DNA of 17,920 nucleotides from positions 1 through 17,920 of the forward strand of contig JBAYRN010000116.1 in assembly GCA_041676625.1 (NCBI GenBank), read 5' to 3'. The translations under genes were made by a program, and so were the position numbers. Under the pieces are notes generated by a model. That model saw only the letters and a program-made list of their open reading frames with translations. It did no database searches and had not been told where the DNA came from. Source of the DNA: JAEXNA01 sp041676625. Lineage in GTDB: Bacteria > Vulcanimicrobiota > Xenobia > Xenobiales > JADMJV01. Of this stretch, positions 8,170 to 15,778 are shown in pieces; within the stretch, counting starts at the first letter, position 1; the number at the start of each line of letters is the position of its first letter.

Positions 8170-8934
8170 ATGTGGGTCGAAATTCTACTTTCCTCAATAA
8201 TTCTTTCAGTCGCCTCGGCCATTCAGAGCGTCGTGGGGTTCGGAATGGCTCTCTTCTCGGTGCCGTTACTGGTGCTGGTAGGGGTGCCCCTCTTGCCGGC
8301 TGTGTTCGTGGTGTTGAGCATATCTTGTCTCTCCTCGATCCTGGGGGTCCGGAGGCTGCGCGACGATCTACAACCCCGCTTGGCGTTGCGAGCTTCTCTA
8401 TCGAGAATCGTAGGGGTCGTACCCGGCTATATGGCCGCTCTCTACACCGCCCAGAGCTCGCCGGCCACCATTAAAGCGGCCATGGGTTTTGCCATCGGGC
8501 TGGGCGTGGTCGCTCAAACCAGAAAGCTTTTTGGTAGCCCCACCACCCTACCCGATGGGCAGGCTCCCAATCAGGAAATGGCGCCATATGCGTTTCTCTC
8601 CAGCGGGTTCTTGACCGGGTGGCTGGGGATGGGCGGCCCACCCTTGATCTTCTGGCTCCTCACCGGGCGCGAAGATGCCAAAAGGACTCGAGCCTTTTTG
8701 TACAGCGTCTACCTCCTTACGATCCCATTCCAACTCGCCCTCATGGCCTACCACTGCCCCCAGACCGTCTGGACCGCCCTGCCGATTCTGATGCTCGCCC
8801 TACCGCTCACCCTGCTGGTCACCAATTACTTCCTGAAGTTCGGTGATCGCCTGGAAGTGGCTAAACTGCAGAAGATGAGCCTTATCCTGCTCACGTTATT
8901 GAGCGCCAAAACCTTCTTGAGTCTGGCAGGCTGA
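8170..8934 (+). CDS. TauE/SafE-family membrane permease
   Basis: A 254-residue, strongly hydrophobic protein with about seven or eight predicted membrane segments (near residues 5-25, 30-58, 78-95, 100-116, 138-163, 176-194, 201-221 and 235-252). The two family signatures are present, one per half: VVGFGMALFSVPLLVLVG at 21-38 and GFLTGWLGMGGPPLIFWLL at 146-164. Length matches the usual 240-270 residues of TauE/SafE (DUF81) transporters. Characterised relatives export sulfite, sulfoacetate or other sulfur and organic anions; substrate cannot be inferred here. The ATG at 8170 has no recognisable Shine-Dalgarno (the upstream bases are T/A-rich), so initiation may be weak or unusual. It precedes the thioredoxin-like gene by 26 bases on the same strand, suggesting a two-gene unit. 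Confidence 0.88.
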   Translation: MWVEILLSSIILSVASAIQSVVGFGMALFSVPLLVLVGVPLLPAVFVVLSISCLSSILGVRRLRDDLQPRLALRASLSRIVGVVPGYMAALYTAQSSPATIKAAMGFAIGLGVVAQTRKLFGSPTTLPDGQAPNQEMAPYAFLSSGFLTGWLGMGGPPLIFWLLTGREDAKRTRAFLYSVYLLTIPFQLALMAYHCPQTVWTALPILMLALPLTLLVTNYFLKFGDRLEVAKLQKMSLILLTLLSAKTFLSLAG

Positions 8935-8960
8935 AGCTCACCGGCATCTAACCTCGCCTT

Positions 8961-9395
8961 GTGACTCGAATCTTGCTCTTTGTTCTGGCTTTATTACTGG
9001 TCTTACCCGGCACTGCCCAGGAACTCAAGGTCCTCAATCGCTCCAATCCGGGGGAGCACTTTGAGCTGGCCCGGTTTTTGCAGCAAGACAAGACCAACGT
9101 GGTGGTCTTTCACAGTCGCCACTCGGCTCCCTCGGTCAGCCTTGCGCGCCTCCTGGAAGAACTCCAGCCCAAACGCAGGGATCTGACCGTGAGTCTGGTG
9201 GATGTTGATCGGCGAGAGAGTTCAGAGATCGACTGGCGATCACCACTGGTGAGGCAATACAACCTCCGAACTCTACCCTACGTGATGATCACCGACGGGC
9301 GCGGCCAGAAAATCGCCGAGGGGCACGCCGCGCGCCGGGAGATTCTTCAGTGGCTGGACGCGGCCGGTATTGAGTCTACCTTTCGGGTTCGGTAG
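8961..9395 (+). CDS. Exported thioredoxin-fold protein lacking the CxxC (SxxS)
   Basis: A 144-residue protein with a signal peptide (basic start MTR, hydrophobic ILLFVLALLLVLPG, likely cleavage near TAQ, residues 18-20). The mature part fits a thioredoxin fold: strand NVVVFHS (46-52), the active-site position HSAPS (54-58) where thioredoxins have WCGPC, a long helix, strand DLTVSLVDVD (74-83), and RTLPYVMI (103-110) with the conserved cis-proline (P106). Both redox cysteines are replaced by serine (S55, S58) and the mature protein has no cysteine at all, so disulfide exchange is excluded; a binding or chaperone-like role is inferred. The start is GTG at 8961, without a clear Shine-Dalgarno. 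Its last 20 bases overlap the end of the convergent subtilase gene. Probably expressed with the TauE/SafE permease just upstream. Confidence 0.75.
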   Translation: MTRILLFVLALLLVLPGTAQELKVLNRSNPGEHFELARFLQQDKTNVVVFHSRHSAPSVSLARLLEELQPKRRDLTVSLVDVDRRESSEIDWRSPLVRQYNLRTLPYVMITDGRGQKIAEGHAARREILQWLDAAGIESTFRVR

Positions 9396-11688
9396 TGGAA
9401 ATGGCCAGATGGTCGAGTTGGATCCCGTAGGCCACCCGATCGCGATCGGTATCCATACGAAAGCGAAGACGGGTCTTTTTGCCGGCGTAAGGGCTCAGAT
9501 CCACCTCGTGGCTCTTCCACTCGCTAAAGCCGTCCAGACTCATCAGCTTCTTCCACTTCTTGCCAAACCAGCCATCGGTTTCGACCTCCACGTGACAGGC
9601 ATCGTGGCGTGGCTCGATGGTATAACGCGCATCGAAGTGTAGTTTGGCCTTACTCACCTTGGACAGGTCGATCTCGGGAGAGATGAGCGAGGCTTTGTAG
9701 TTGTTCGGGTAATCGCCGTCTGGAGAGTCGGTCACGATGGAGCCCCTTCCCGGGTAAGGCACCCTGGCCCACTCGCCTTCCATGGTCCAGTTATCGGGGG
9801 CACCGGCTTCTAGTTCGAAACCTTCCTCGAAGAGAACCTGGCTCTTCGGCACCGACACACTGGCCTGGCTCAGCTCGGAATGGTTGCCGACCTTGTCGGT
9901 GGCCCTGATGGCCAGATGAAAATTTCTCTCATTCCCCGAGGCACCTACCGCAAAATTGGTGGAGATCTCTTTGCCGGGTAGCAGATCTCGTTCCAGACTT
10001 AGCGGGACCGGGGTGGCCTGGGAGAAGCCGATGGTACCCTCAACGACCTGATCGTCGGGGACGATGGGTCGAGAAGAGATGCGAGCTTCGTAAAAGGCCA
10101 CCGGCTCTTTGCTGATGCCACCGTTGTCGCTGACGGAGTGAAACTTAAGTTCGAGATTACTGCCGTCCAGCGCCTGCACTTCAAAGCCACCAGGGGTAGC
10201 CGGAGCGACCTCATCGTCCCGCAGAGCGGCGGCTGCGTTCAGACGCCGTCCGGACATGATCCGGTCGGCATCCTCGGGCATCACTTCACCGTTGTAGATC
10301 AGCCGGGTGGCCAGCGCCTCGTTATCGATCTCGGGAAACTTGGAAACCACCAGGGCACCGGCCGCGGCTACGTGGGCGGCCGCGATGGAAGCGCCACCCT
10401 GGAGGATCAGTTTGCCCTTCTGCTCATAGACCGGAACCTTGCGACCCGGTGCCGACAGGTCCACCGAATGGGAGCCCCGGTTGGTAAAGCGGGTGAAGTC
10501 GTCGTGATGATCGGTGGCGGCCACCGCCACCACGTTGCTCAAAGGAAAGGAAGCGGGGTGAGCAGGCCGCAGGTCGTTGTCGTACCCGTCGTTGCCGGCG
10601 CTACACACGTGCAGAGCCTTGGAGGCTTCGATCACCTCGAAGAGCGATTGGTTCTGGGTGTGGCTCATCCAGCCGTTGAGGATGATGCGAGCCCCATGGT
10701 TCTCGGCGTAGGTGATCCCCTCGATGGCGTGGGCGATGTCTCCGCGACCGCTACCCTCCATAAACTTGATGGACATCATCTTGGCCTGGGGAGCCAGACC
10801 CACCAGCCCCTCCTCGGAGTTACCCTCCACCGCGGCGATCACGGTAGCGTTGTAAGTGCCGTGGCCGTTGTCGTCCTTGGGCGCTTTGTCACGCTCCACC
10901 AGGTTGATGCCGTGCACGTCGTCGATGTAGCCGTTTCCGTCGTTGTCGATGCCGTCTCCGGGGATCTCGCCGGGGTTGACCCAGAGGTTTGGTTTGAGGT
11001 CCGGATTGTCCAGGTCGATACCGGTATCCATGAAGGCGATGGTGACCCCGGCGCCTTTGGACTCCTTCCAGGCCTCCAGAGCACTCACGTGGGCCCCCAC
11101 CTTACCTCCGGTTTGCCCCTCGTTGTGCAGATTCCACTGACTATCACGTAGGTCGATGGGGGCTCCCTGGGGCGGTTCGTACTGGTCGGCTGGAGCGGCC
11201 GAGGAGCGGGAGTCGATGACCACTTGATCGCGGGTGACCAGGTGGTTCGGTTCGGCCGTCAGGGCCCGCCCGTCGGCCTCTAGCGCGGCCATCGCCTCGG
11301 CCACCGAGAGATTGCGAGGAAGCTCGGCTAGATAGAAGCGGCCACCGGCGCGTGCCGTCATCTCCTCATTTCTAACCAACTCTCGGCTGCTGGTGAAATC
11401 GAAATCCTGGAACAACTGCTGCTGATCAGCCTTGTCGAACTGCTGGCCGGGGGGCAGCTTCAATAAGATCTGGCCGGGGCGGTGCGGGGCCAGGTTCTTG
11501 GCCAGCTTTTCCGCTCGTGCTCGGGTTTGCCGCTTCAACGCATCCAGATTAAAAGGTTCGACATCCTGATTCCCGGTGGACAGATGGACCTGATCCCGGG
11601 TCTCAGCTACAGGACTCTCCCTGGCGGTGCGAGCCACTTCGTTTCTACGAATGGGTAAAGCAGATTGTGATAACTTAGAGATTCTCAC
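9376..11688 (-). CDS. Subtilisin-family (S8) serine protease with C-terminal beta domains
   Basis: A 770-residue protein. Residues about 60-155 look like an inhibitor-type propeptide. The S8 catalytic domain spans about 185-490: AFMDTGIDLDNPDL (218-231) with catalytic D221, DDNGHGTYNATV (272-283) with H276, the oxyanion Asn in CSAGND (N366), and GGASIAAAHVAAAGAL (431-446) with S434. A DGIDNDGNGYIDDVHG insert (245-260), common in this family, is probably a metal-binding loop. Residues about 495-612 resemble a fibronectin-type domain and about 615-770 a jelly-roll or MAM-like module. The triad is complete, but flanks depart from consensus: GAS replaces GTS, AAAH replaces APH, and the SWG-type segment reads NGWMSH. 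No signal peptide is visible at the N-terminus. GTG start at 11688, weak Shine-Dalgarno. Divergent from the kinase gene; tail overlaps the thioredoxin-like gene by 20 bases. Likely an active or recently active protease. Confidence 0.88.
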   Translation of the reverse strand: MRISKLSQSALPIRRNEVARTARESPVAETRDQVHLSTGNQDVEPFNLDALKRQTRARAEKLAKNLAPHRPGQILLKLPPGQQFDKADQQQLFQDFDFTSSRELVRNEEMTARAGGRFYLAELPRNLSVAEAMAALEADGRALTAEPNHLVTRDQVVIDSRSSAAPADQYEPPQGAPIDLRDSQWNLHNEGQTGGKVGAHVSALEAWKESKGAGVTIAFMDTGIDLDNPDLKPNLWVNPGEIPGDGIDNDGNGYIDDVHGINLVERDKAPKDDNGHGTYNATVIAAVEGNSEEGLVGLAPQAKMMSIKFMEGSGRGDIAHAIEGITYAENHGARIILNGWMSHTQNQSLFEVIEASKALHVCSAGNDGYDNDLRPAHPASFPLSNVVAVAATDHHDDFTRFTNRGSHSVDLSAPGRKVPVYEQKGKLILQGGASIAAAHVAAAGALVVSKFPEIDNEALATRLIYNGEVMPEDADRIMSGRRLNAAAALRDDEVAPATPGGFEVQALDGSNLELKFHSVSDNGGISKEPVAFYEARISSRPIVPDDQVVEGTIGFSQATPVPLSLERDLLPGKEISTNFAVGASGNERNFHLAIRATDKVGNHSELSQASVSVPKSQVLFEEGFELEAGAPDNWTMEGEWARVPYPGRGSIVTDSPDGDYPNNYKASLISPEIDLSKVSKAKLHFDARYTIEPRHDACHVEVETDGWFGKKWKKLMSLDGFSEWKSHEVDLSPYAGKKTRLRFRMDTDRDRVAYGIQLDHLAISTTEPER

Positions 11689-11769
11689 ACTTCTACTTTA
11701 ACGCAAGGCTCGCCGGGGTCTTGTGAAGAGAATTTAAACACTTGGTCAGCCAGCCTAGGATGCGAAGGG
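11689..11769. promoter_or_regulatory. Divergent spacer between subtilase and kinase genes
   Basis: These 81 bases must hold the control signals for the subtilase (minus) and the kinase (plus). An AT-rich patch (aatttaaaca, 11730-11739) is the only promoter-like element; I cannot pair it with a confident -35 box on either strand. AGGA at 11757-11760 is a possible Shine-Dalgarno for the kinase ATG at 11770. Confidence 0.3.
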
Positions 11770-13284
11770 ATGAACTTCTCTTTCGATAAGGAAGAAGCGG
11801 TTATGATCTCCAGCAGCAGAGAGGAATGTCCCGTCGACTCGACCGGCCTGAAGGCACCGATCATTCTGGTGGTAGACGACGAAGAGACCAGTCGCAAGAG
11901 TCTGATCCGCCTGCTGGAGCGGGAAGGCTATCGAGTAGCGGCGGGGCAGAACGGGGAGGAGGGCCTGAAGCTCGCCGGTGCGCTGCAGCCGGACCTCATC
12001 CTGACCGACCTGGTGATGCCGGGCATGGACGGCTACGAGTTGTGCCGCCAGATCCGCCGGCACGACGAATTGGCGGATCTGCCCATCATCATCTTCACCT
12101 CCACCGACGACAAGAATGCTCGAGTTCTGGGGATCGAGGCCGGGGCCGATGACTTTTTGCCCAAGCCGATCGAGCCGGGTTTGTTGAAAGCCCGGGTCCG
12201 AATGATCACCCGGCTGAACCGGTATCGGCGGATCAAGGCCCAACGCACCCGCCTGACCTGGGTGGTGGAAAACGCTTCCGAAGGCTATGTCTTGTGCAAC
12301 AGAGATGGGCTCATTACATTTTCCAACAGCCGGGCTCGGGAACTGCTGAACCTGCCTCCGGAGCCCGACGGCCTGGCCCTCTACCCCCACCTGCGCAAGG
12401 AGTTCACTCCTCTGCCCGGCGAGGAGTGGCGCCGCTGGCCGTATCTGGACAACGATTCGAAACTGGAACTGCTGAGGCCTGAGACGGCGCGCCTTCCCGC
12501 CTGCTGGCTGGAAGTGAAGGTACTCACCCACTACCTCGGTCACGACTATGAAGTGCTCCTGAGGGTGGCCGACGTGACGGCCGAAAAAAATACCCATCAG
12601 AGTGTGTGGACCTTTGAGTCTTTGATCTCCCACAAACTGCGCACTCCCCTCACCAAGATCTCATGGGGGGTCGGATTCATCCAGAAAAAGGCCGAGAAGC
12701 TCACCCTGCAACAGGTCGTGGATTTTGCCAACCAGGCAGCCGGAGGGGTGGAAGATCTGAAAACCGTCTTGGAAGAGGTGCTGGCCTACATCAACGCGCC
12801 CACGGCCGTACCCGGCGGTCACGGGATGTTGCTCGATTCGGTCTCTGAAACGGTGCAAGAAACGGCCGGGCTACTCGGCCTCTCCCCTATCAAGATGGAG
12901 CCCTGGAGCGTGCTGCCGCCCTCCATCTATCTCTCCAAGCCGGCCTTTGAAATGATCTGTTTCGAACTGCTGCAGAACAGCAAGAAATTTCACCCCGAGC
13001 ACAACCCCCAGATCACGGTGAATATAAGTTTTGAAAACGGATTCGTTCACTTCGGATTCACCGACGATGGGACCGGGCTCTCCCCGGATCAGCTGGTCCA
13101 GGCGGTCAAGCCCTACTACCAGGCCGAGAAGGGCTTCAGCGGCCAGGTACCAGGGCTGGGCCTGGGGCTGAGCATGGTCTGCACCATGATCCAGAAGGTG
13201 GGAGGCAAGGTTCGCCTGCGCAACCGCTCGGATCGAAAGGGCCTAGTGGTGGAGTTTATGGTGCCGGTGGCCAGGGCGAAGTAA
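11770..13284 (+). CDS. Hybrid sensor protein: receiver - PAS - histidine kinase
   Basis: A 504-residue cytoplasmic protein without membrane segments. Residues 30-150 form a receiver domain: acidic pair D36-D37, phospho-acceptor D80 (LILTDLVMPGMDGYE), T110 and K132 in PKP. Residues about 160-270 form a PAS-like domain (WVVENASEGYVLCNRDGLI). HisKA follows with FESLISHKLRTPLTKI, phosphorylated His H288, and a HATPase_c domain with N-box FELLQNSKKFHP (N403), G1 box DDGTGL (432-437) and G2 box GLGLGLSM (462-469). The N-terminal receiver suggests a phosphorelay step driven by another kinase, not visible nearby. The residue after H288 is Lys where most family members have Glu or Asp. Two starts are plausible: ATG 11770 (AGGA nine bases upstream) and in-frame ATG 11803 (AAGGAAG eight bases upstream, 11 residues shorter). 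Ends five bases from the convergent rtcB stop. Confidence 0.9.
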   Translation: MNFSFDKEEAVMISSSREECPVDSTGLKAPIILVVDDEETSRKSLIRLLEREGYRVAAGQNGEEGLKLAGALQPDLILTDLVMPGMDGYELCRQIRRHDELADLPIIIFTSTDDKNARVLGIEAGADDFLPKPIEPGLLKARVRMITRLNRYRRIKAQRTRLTWVVENASEGYVLCNRDGLITFSNSRARELLNLPPEPDGLALYPHLRKEFTPLPGEEWRRWPYLDNDSKLELLRPETARLPACWLEVKVLTHYLGHDYEVLLRVADVTAEKNTHQSVWTFESLISHKLRTPLTKISWGVGFIQKKAEKLTLQQVVDFANQAAGGVEDLKTVLEEVLAYINAPTAVPGGHGMLLDSVSETVQETAGLLGLSPIKMEPWSVLPPSIYLSKPAFEMICFELLQNSKKFHPEHNPQITVNISFENGFVHFGFTDDGTGLSPDQLVQAVKPYYQAEKGFSGQVPGLGLGLSMVCTMIQKVGGKVRLRNRSDRKGLVVEFMVPVARAK

Positions 13285-13289
13285 GGAAG

Positions 13290-14474
13290 TTACTTTCGGC
13301 GCTTTTTCCCCCGCTTATCGGCGGGCGCCATCTTGACCAACCGCGGATGAAAGGTTGCCAGCACTTCCACCAGATCCTGTTGAGCCGCCATGACCTCGTG
13401 AATGTTTTTGTAGACGCCCGGTACCTCGTCCAGGCCGGAGCTGAGCAAGGTCACCCCGGCCTTGTCCAGGCGGCGCTTGACTTCGTCCCAGGTGAAGGTC
13501 TGCAGCGCCTTGCTGCGGGACATAACCCGTCCGGCCCCGTGGGAGGCCGAACGCAGCGAATCTTCGTTGCCCAGACCTCTGACCACGAAAGCCGGGCTGG
13601 CCATGGAGCCAGGGATGATGCCCAAAACTCCCTGGCCCGCCGGGGTGGCTCCCTTGCGGTGGACCACGACCTCCTCTCCGTCGTGTACCTCTTTCCAGGC
13701 GAAGTTGTGGTGGTTTTCCACCTGGGAAAGGATCTCCGCGCCCAGGTGCCGGGCGATCTCCCGGTGGATGCAGTCGTGATTGGCGGCGGCGTAACGCCCC
13801 ATCAGGTTCATGGCTTCCCAGTACTCCTGACCCGCCTCCGAGTCCATCTCGAGCCAGGCCAGGTGGCGCAGCTCTTTGGGGAGCTCCGGGTGCAGGTCCA
13901 TGGCGAGTTGGGAGTAGTGGTTGGCCACCGCCATGCCGGTGCCCCGGCTGCCGCTGTGGGTCAGAAGGGCGAGGTATCGCCCCGCCTGTAAACCCAGTTG
14001 CGGCTCTTCCAGGTGCAGCTCCCCGAACTCGGCGAAATGGTTTCCCCCGCCGCTCGAACCGAGCTGGCTGTGGGCCTTGTCTTTGTTGGCTCGAGTGACC
14101 GGCACGACGTCCCAATCCTGATCCATCACCGAATGCTGTCGTCTCCGGGCGAAGTTCGCCCCCATTCCGAACGAGGTTTCTTCCTCCAGAGCCCGAGTCA
14201 ACTCTTCGGAGCGAGATTTCAAGGCCTTCACGGGCATGTCCAGCACCGAGAGCTTCATGCGGCAGGCGATATCCACGCCCACCGCATAAGGGATCACCGC
14301 GCCTCTAGTAGCCAGCACCCCGCCGATGGGCAGCCCGTAGCCGGTGTGGGCATCCGGCATCAGGGCCCCCCGAACCGAAACAGGAAGGCGACAAGCCCGC
14401 CGCATCTGCTCCACGGCTTCCTGCTCCAGGTCCTCGCCCCACTGCTGCCAGGGAGCGTCGCCTTCTCTCTTCAT
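13290..14474 (-). CDS. rtcB: RtcB-family RNA ligase (3'-phosphate/2',3'-cyclic phosphate to 5'-OH)
   Basis: A 394-residue protein close in length to E. coli RtcB (about 408). RtcB joins RNA ends bearing 3'-phosphate or 2',3'-cyclic phosphate to 5'-hydroxyl ends using GTP and Mn2+, acting in RNA repair or tRNA splicing. Family motifs are intact: MPDAHTGYGLPIGGVLA (39-55), GVDIACRM (66-73, with D68 and C71 as metal ligands), SSGGGNHFAE (140-149), THSGSRGTG (172-180, H173), VENHHNFAW (252-260), HRKGATPAGQG (272-282), IPGSM (287-291) and SHGAGRVMSR (311-320), where H312 corresponds to the guanylated histidine. The C-terminus is basic (KRGKKRRK). ATG at 14474 with AGAAGG close upstream, nine bases after the thiolase stop, so it is the last gene of the fhs-thiolase-rtcB unit. 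No archease, RtcA or RtcR gene is seen in the window. Confidence 0.95.
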   Translation of the reverse strand: MKREGDAPWQQWGEDLEQEAVEQMRRACRLPVSVRGALMPDAHTGYGLPIGGVLATRGAVIPYAVGVDIACRMKLSVLDMPVKALKSRSEELTRALEEETSFGMGANFARRRQHSVMDQDWDVVPVTRANKDKAHSQLGSSGGGNHFAEFGELHLEEPQLGLQAGRYLALLTHSGSRGTGMAVANHYSQLAMDLHPELPKELRHLAWLEMDSEAGQEYWEAMNLMGRYAAANHDCIHREIARHLGAEILSQVENHHNFAWKEVHDGEEVVVHRKGATPAGQGVLGIIPGSMASPAFVVRGLGNEDSLRSASHGAGRVMSRSKALQTFTWDEVKRRLDKAGVTLLSSGLDEVPGVYKNIHEVMAAQQDLVEVLATFHPRLVKMAPADKRGKKRRK

Positions 14475-14483
14475 AAGCCTTCT

Positions 14484-15740
14484 TTACTGGTTTTCGAAGA
14501 GGGCCGTGAAACAGGTTCGGTCGTCACCGCCCATGTTGGCCATGACCCCCAGGGTGGGCGGCTCAGACAACTGATACTCTCCACACTGACCCTTCATCTG
14601 GCGATAGATCTCGGCGGCCTGCTTGACCCCGGTGGCTCCCACGGGGTGTCCGAAGCCAACCAATCCGCCACCGGTATTCACCGGCAGCTCGCCCTCCAGG
14701 GTGGTCTTGCCGGACTTCACCGCCTCGATACCGTGGCCGGGCTTCTCCAGACCCATGGCTTCCATCATGAGAAGCTCGGCGATGGTGAAGCAATCGTGCA
14801 CTTCGGCCACCCCGATCTCAGAGAGCTTGACCGCGCCGTCGGAAAAGGTCCGGGTGAAAGCCTGAGCGGCCGTGTCCATGCTGGTAGGGTCGGCGGTTCG
14901 GCCTAGGGGGTTGGTGGACAAATGATAAGAGCGCAACTTCACCGCCCGAGACTTGTCTACGCCCAGTTTCTTGAGACCCTCCTCGGAGCAGAGGAGCAAA
15001 GCGGCACCGCCGTCGGTCACCTGAGAGCAATCGGACATCCTCAGATAATCTCGAAGCTCCTCATTGCCTAGAAAATTAGGGTTGTGGTCTCCGGCCGTGG
15101 AGGCCGCCTCCAGGTTCCATTTGTTGGCCTTCATGTGAGCCAGTGGATTTTTTCGGGCGTTTTCCATGGCTTTCATGGTGAAGTAGCCCAGTTCGGAGAG
15201 CTCCAACCCGTACTTCTCGTGGTAGGCCTTGATGCGCCTGGCGAAAAGAGCTGGAAAGGTGAAATCGTCGATGGGGCGCTCCTCCTTGAAGTGGGCGGCC
15301 CGAGCCAGATACTCGCCGCCATCCCGGGCTTTCACCGTGGTCTGGCACTCGGCTCCGGCCACCAGGACCACATCGTGCCCCGCACAGATCGCCTCGGCGG
15401 CCGAGACCAGGGCCACCCCACCGGAAGCACAGGCGGCCTCGCAGCGACCGATCCCCACCCCGGAGAGCTCTGGCTTCACCCGGGAGACCAGAGCGCCCAG
15501 ATGGCCCTGCTGGTTGAAAAGCTCACCGGCAAAGTTTCCCACGTAGCCCCTGGTTACCAGACCGGGGTCGAAACCCTGGTCAAAAAGTTGATTAACGGCC
15601 AACCCCAGATAGCCCTCGAGATCAAGGTTCTCCCGAGTTCCGAAGTCGGTGTGACCCTTCCAAATAAAGTCCGGGTGCCCCTTGCCTATGAAGGGCGTGA
15701 TGGAGACTCCGGCTATGTATGTTTCTCTAACTGGTTTCAC
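14484..15740 (-). CDS. Thiolase-family acyl-CoA acetyltransferase (SCP-x-like)
   Basis: A 418-residue thiolase. These enzymes form or cleave 3-ketoacyl-CoA through a cysteine thioester. Visible active-site elements: nucleophile Cys104 in CEAACASGGVAL (100-111), VHDCFTIAELL (314-324, where classical thiolases have NEAF), and GGGLVGFGHPVGATG (357-371) with catalytic His365. The C-terminal loop reads NMGGDDRTCF (402-411), with Cys410 near the usual second cysteine position. The HDCF motif and the YHEKYG segment (173-178) point to the SCP-x / bacterial acetyl-CoA acetyltransferase branch rather than classical PhaA/AtoB. Substrate is unknown; the OB-fold (DUF35) partner that often accompanies this branch is not present here. 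The GTG at 15740 is the only start before an in-frame TAA at 15765-15767. AAAGGA lies about 13 bases upstream. The gene sits 38 bases after fhs and nine before rtcB. Confidence 0.9.
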   Translation of the reverse strand: MKPVRETYIAGVSITPFIGKGHPDFIWKGHTDFGTRENLDLEGYLGLAVNQLFDQGFDPGLVTRGYVGNFAGELFNQQGHLGALVSRVKPELSGVGIGRCEAACASGGVALVSAAEAICAGHDVVLVAGAECQTTVKARDGGEYLARAAHFKEERPIDDFTFPALFARRIKAYHEKYGLELSELGYFTMKAMENARKNPLAHMKANKWNLEAASTAGDHNPNFLGNEELRDYLRMSDCSQVTDGGAALLLCSEEGLKKLGVDKSRAVKLRSYHLSTNPLGRTADPTSMDTAAQAFTRTFSDGAVKLSEIGVAEVHDCFTIAELLMMEAMGLEKPGHGIEAVKSGKTTLEGELPVNTGGGLVGFGHPVGATGVKQAAEIYRQMKGQCGEYQLSEPPTLGVMANMGGDDRTCFTALFENQ

Positions 15741-15778
15741 TATTCTTTGAAAGTCCTTTCTAAATTAGGATCTGGTCC

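Noticed and set aside
10138..11151. Plus-strand open frame of 337 codons
   Set aside because: Antisense shadow of the subtilase catalytic domain, rich in Val, Gly and His as expected for a mirrored GC-rich gene.
11755..12633. Minus-strand open frame of 292 codons
   Set aside because: Antisense shadow of the receiver-PAS part of the kinase; no domain in its translation.
13315..14115. Minus-strand open frame of 266 codons inside rtcB
   Set aside because: Same strand but shifted frame; Gly/Arg/Pro-rich nonsense translation while rtcB motifs are intact in the correct frame.
13998..14906. Plus-strand open frame of 302 codons
   Set aside because: It runs antisense across the end of the thiolase gene and into rtcB, ignoring a real gene boundary.
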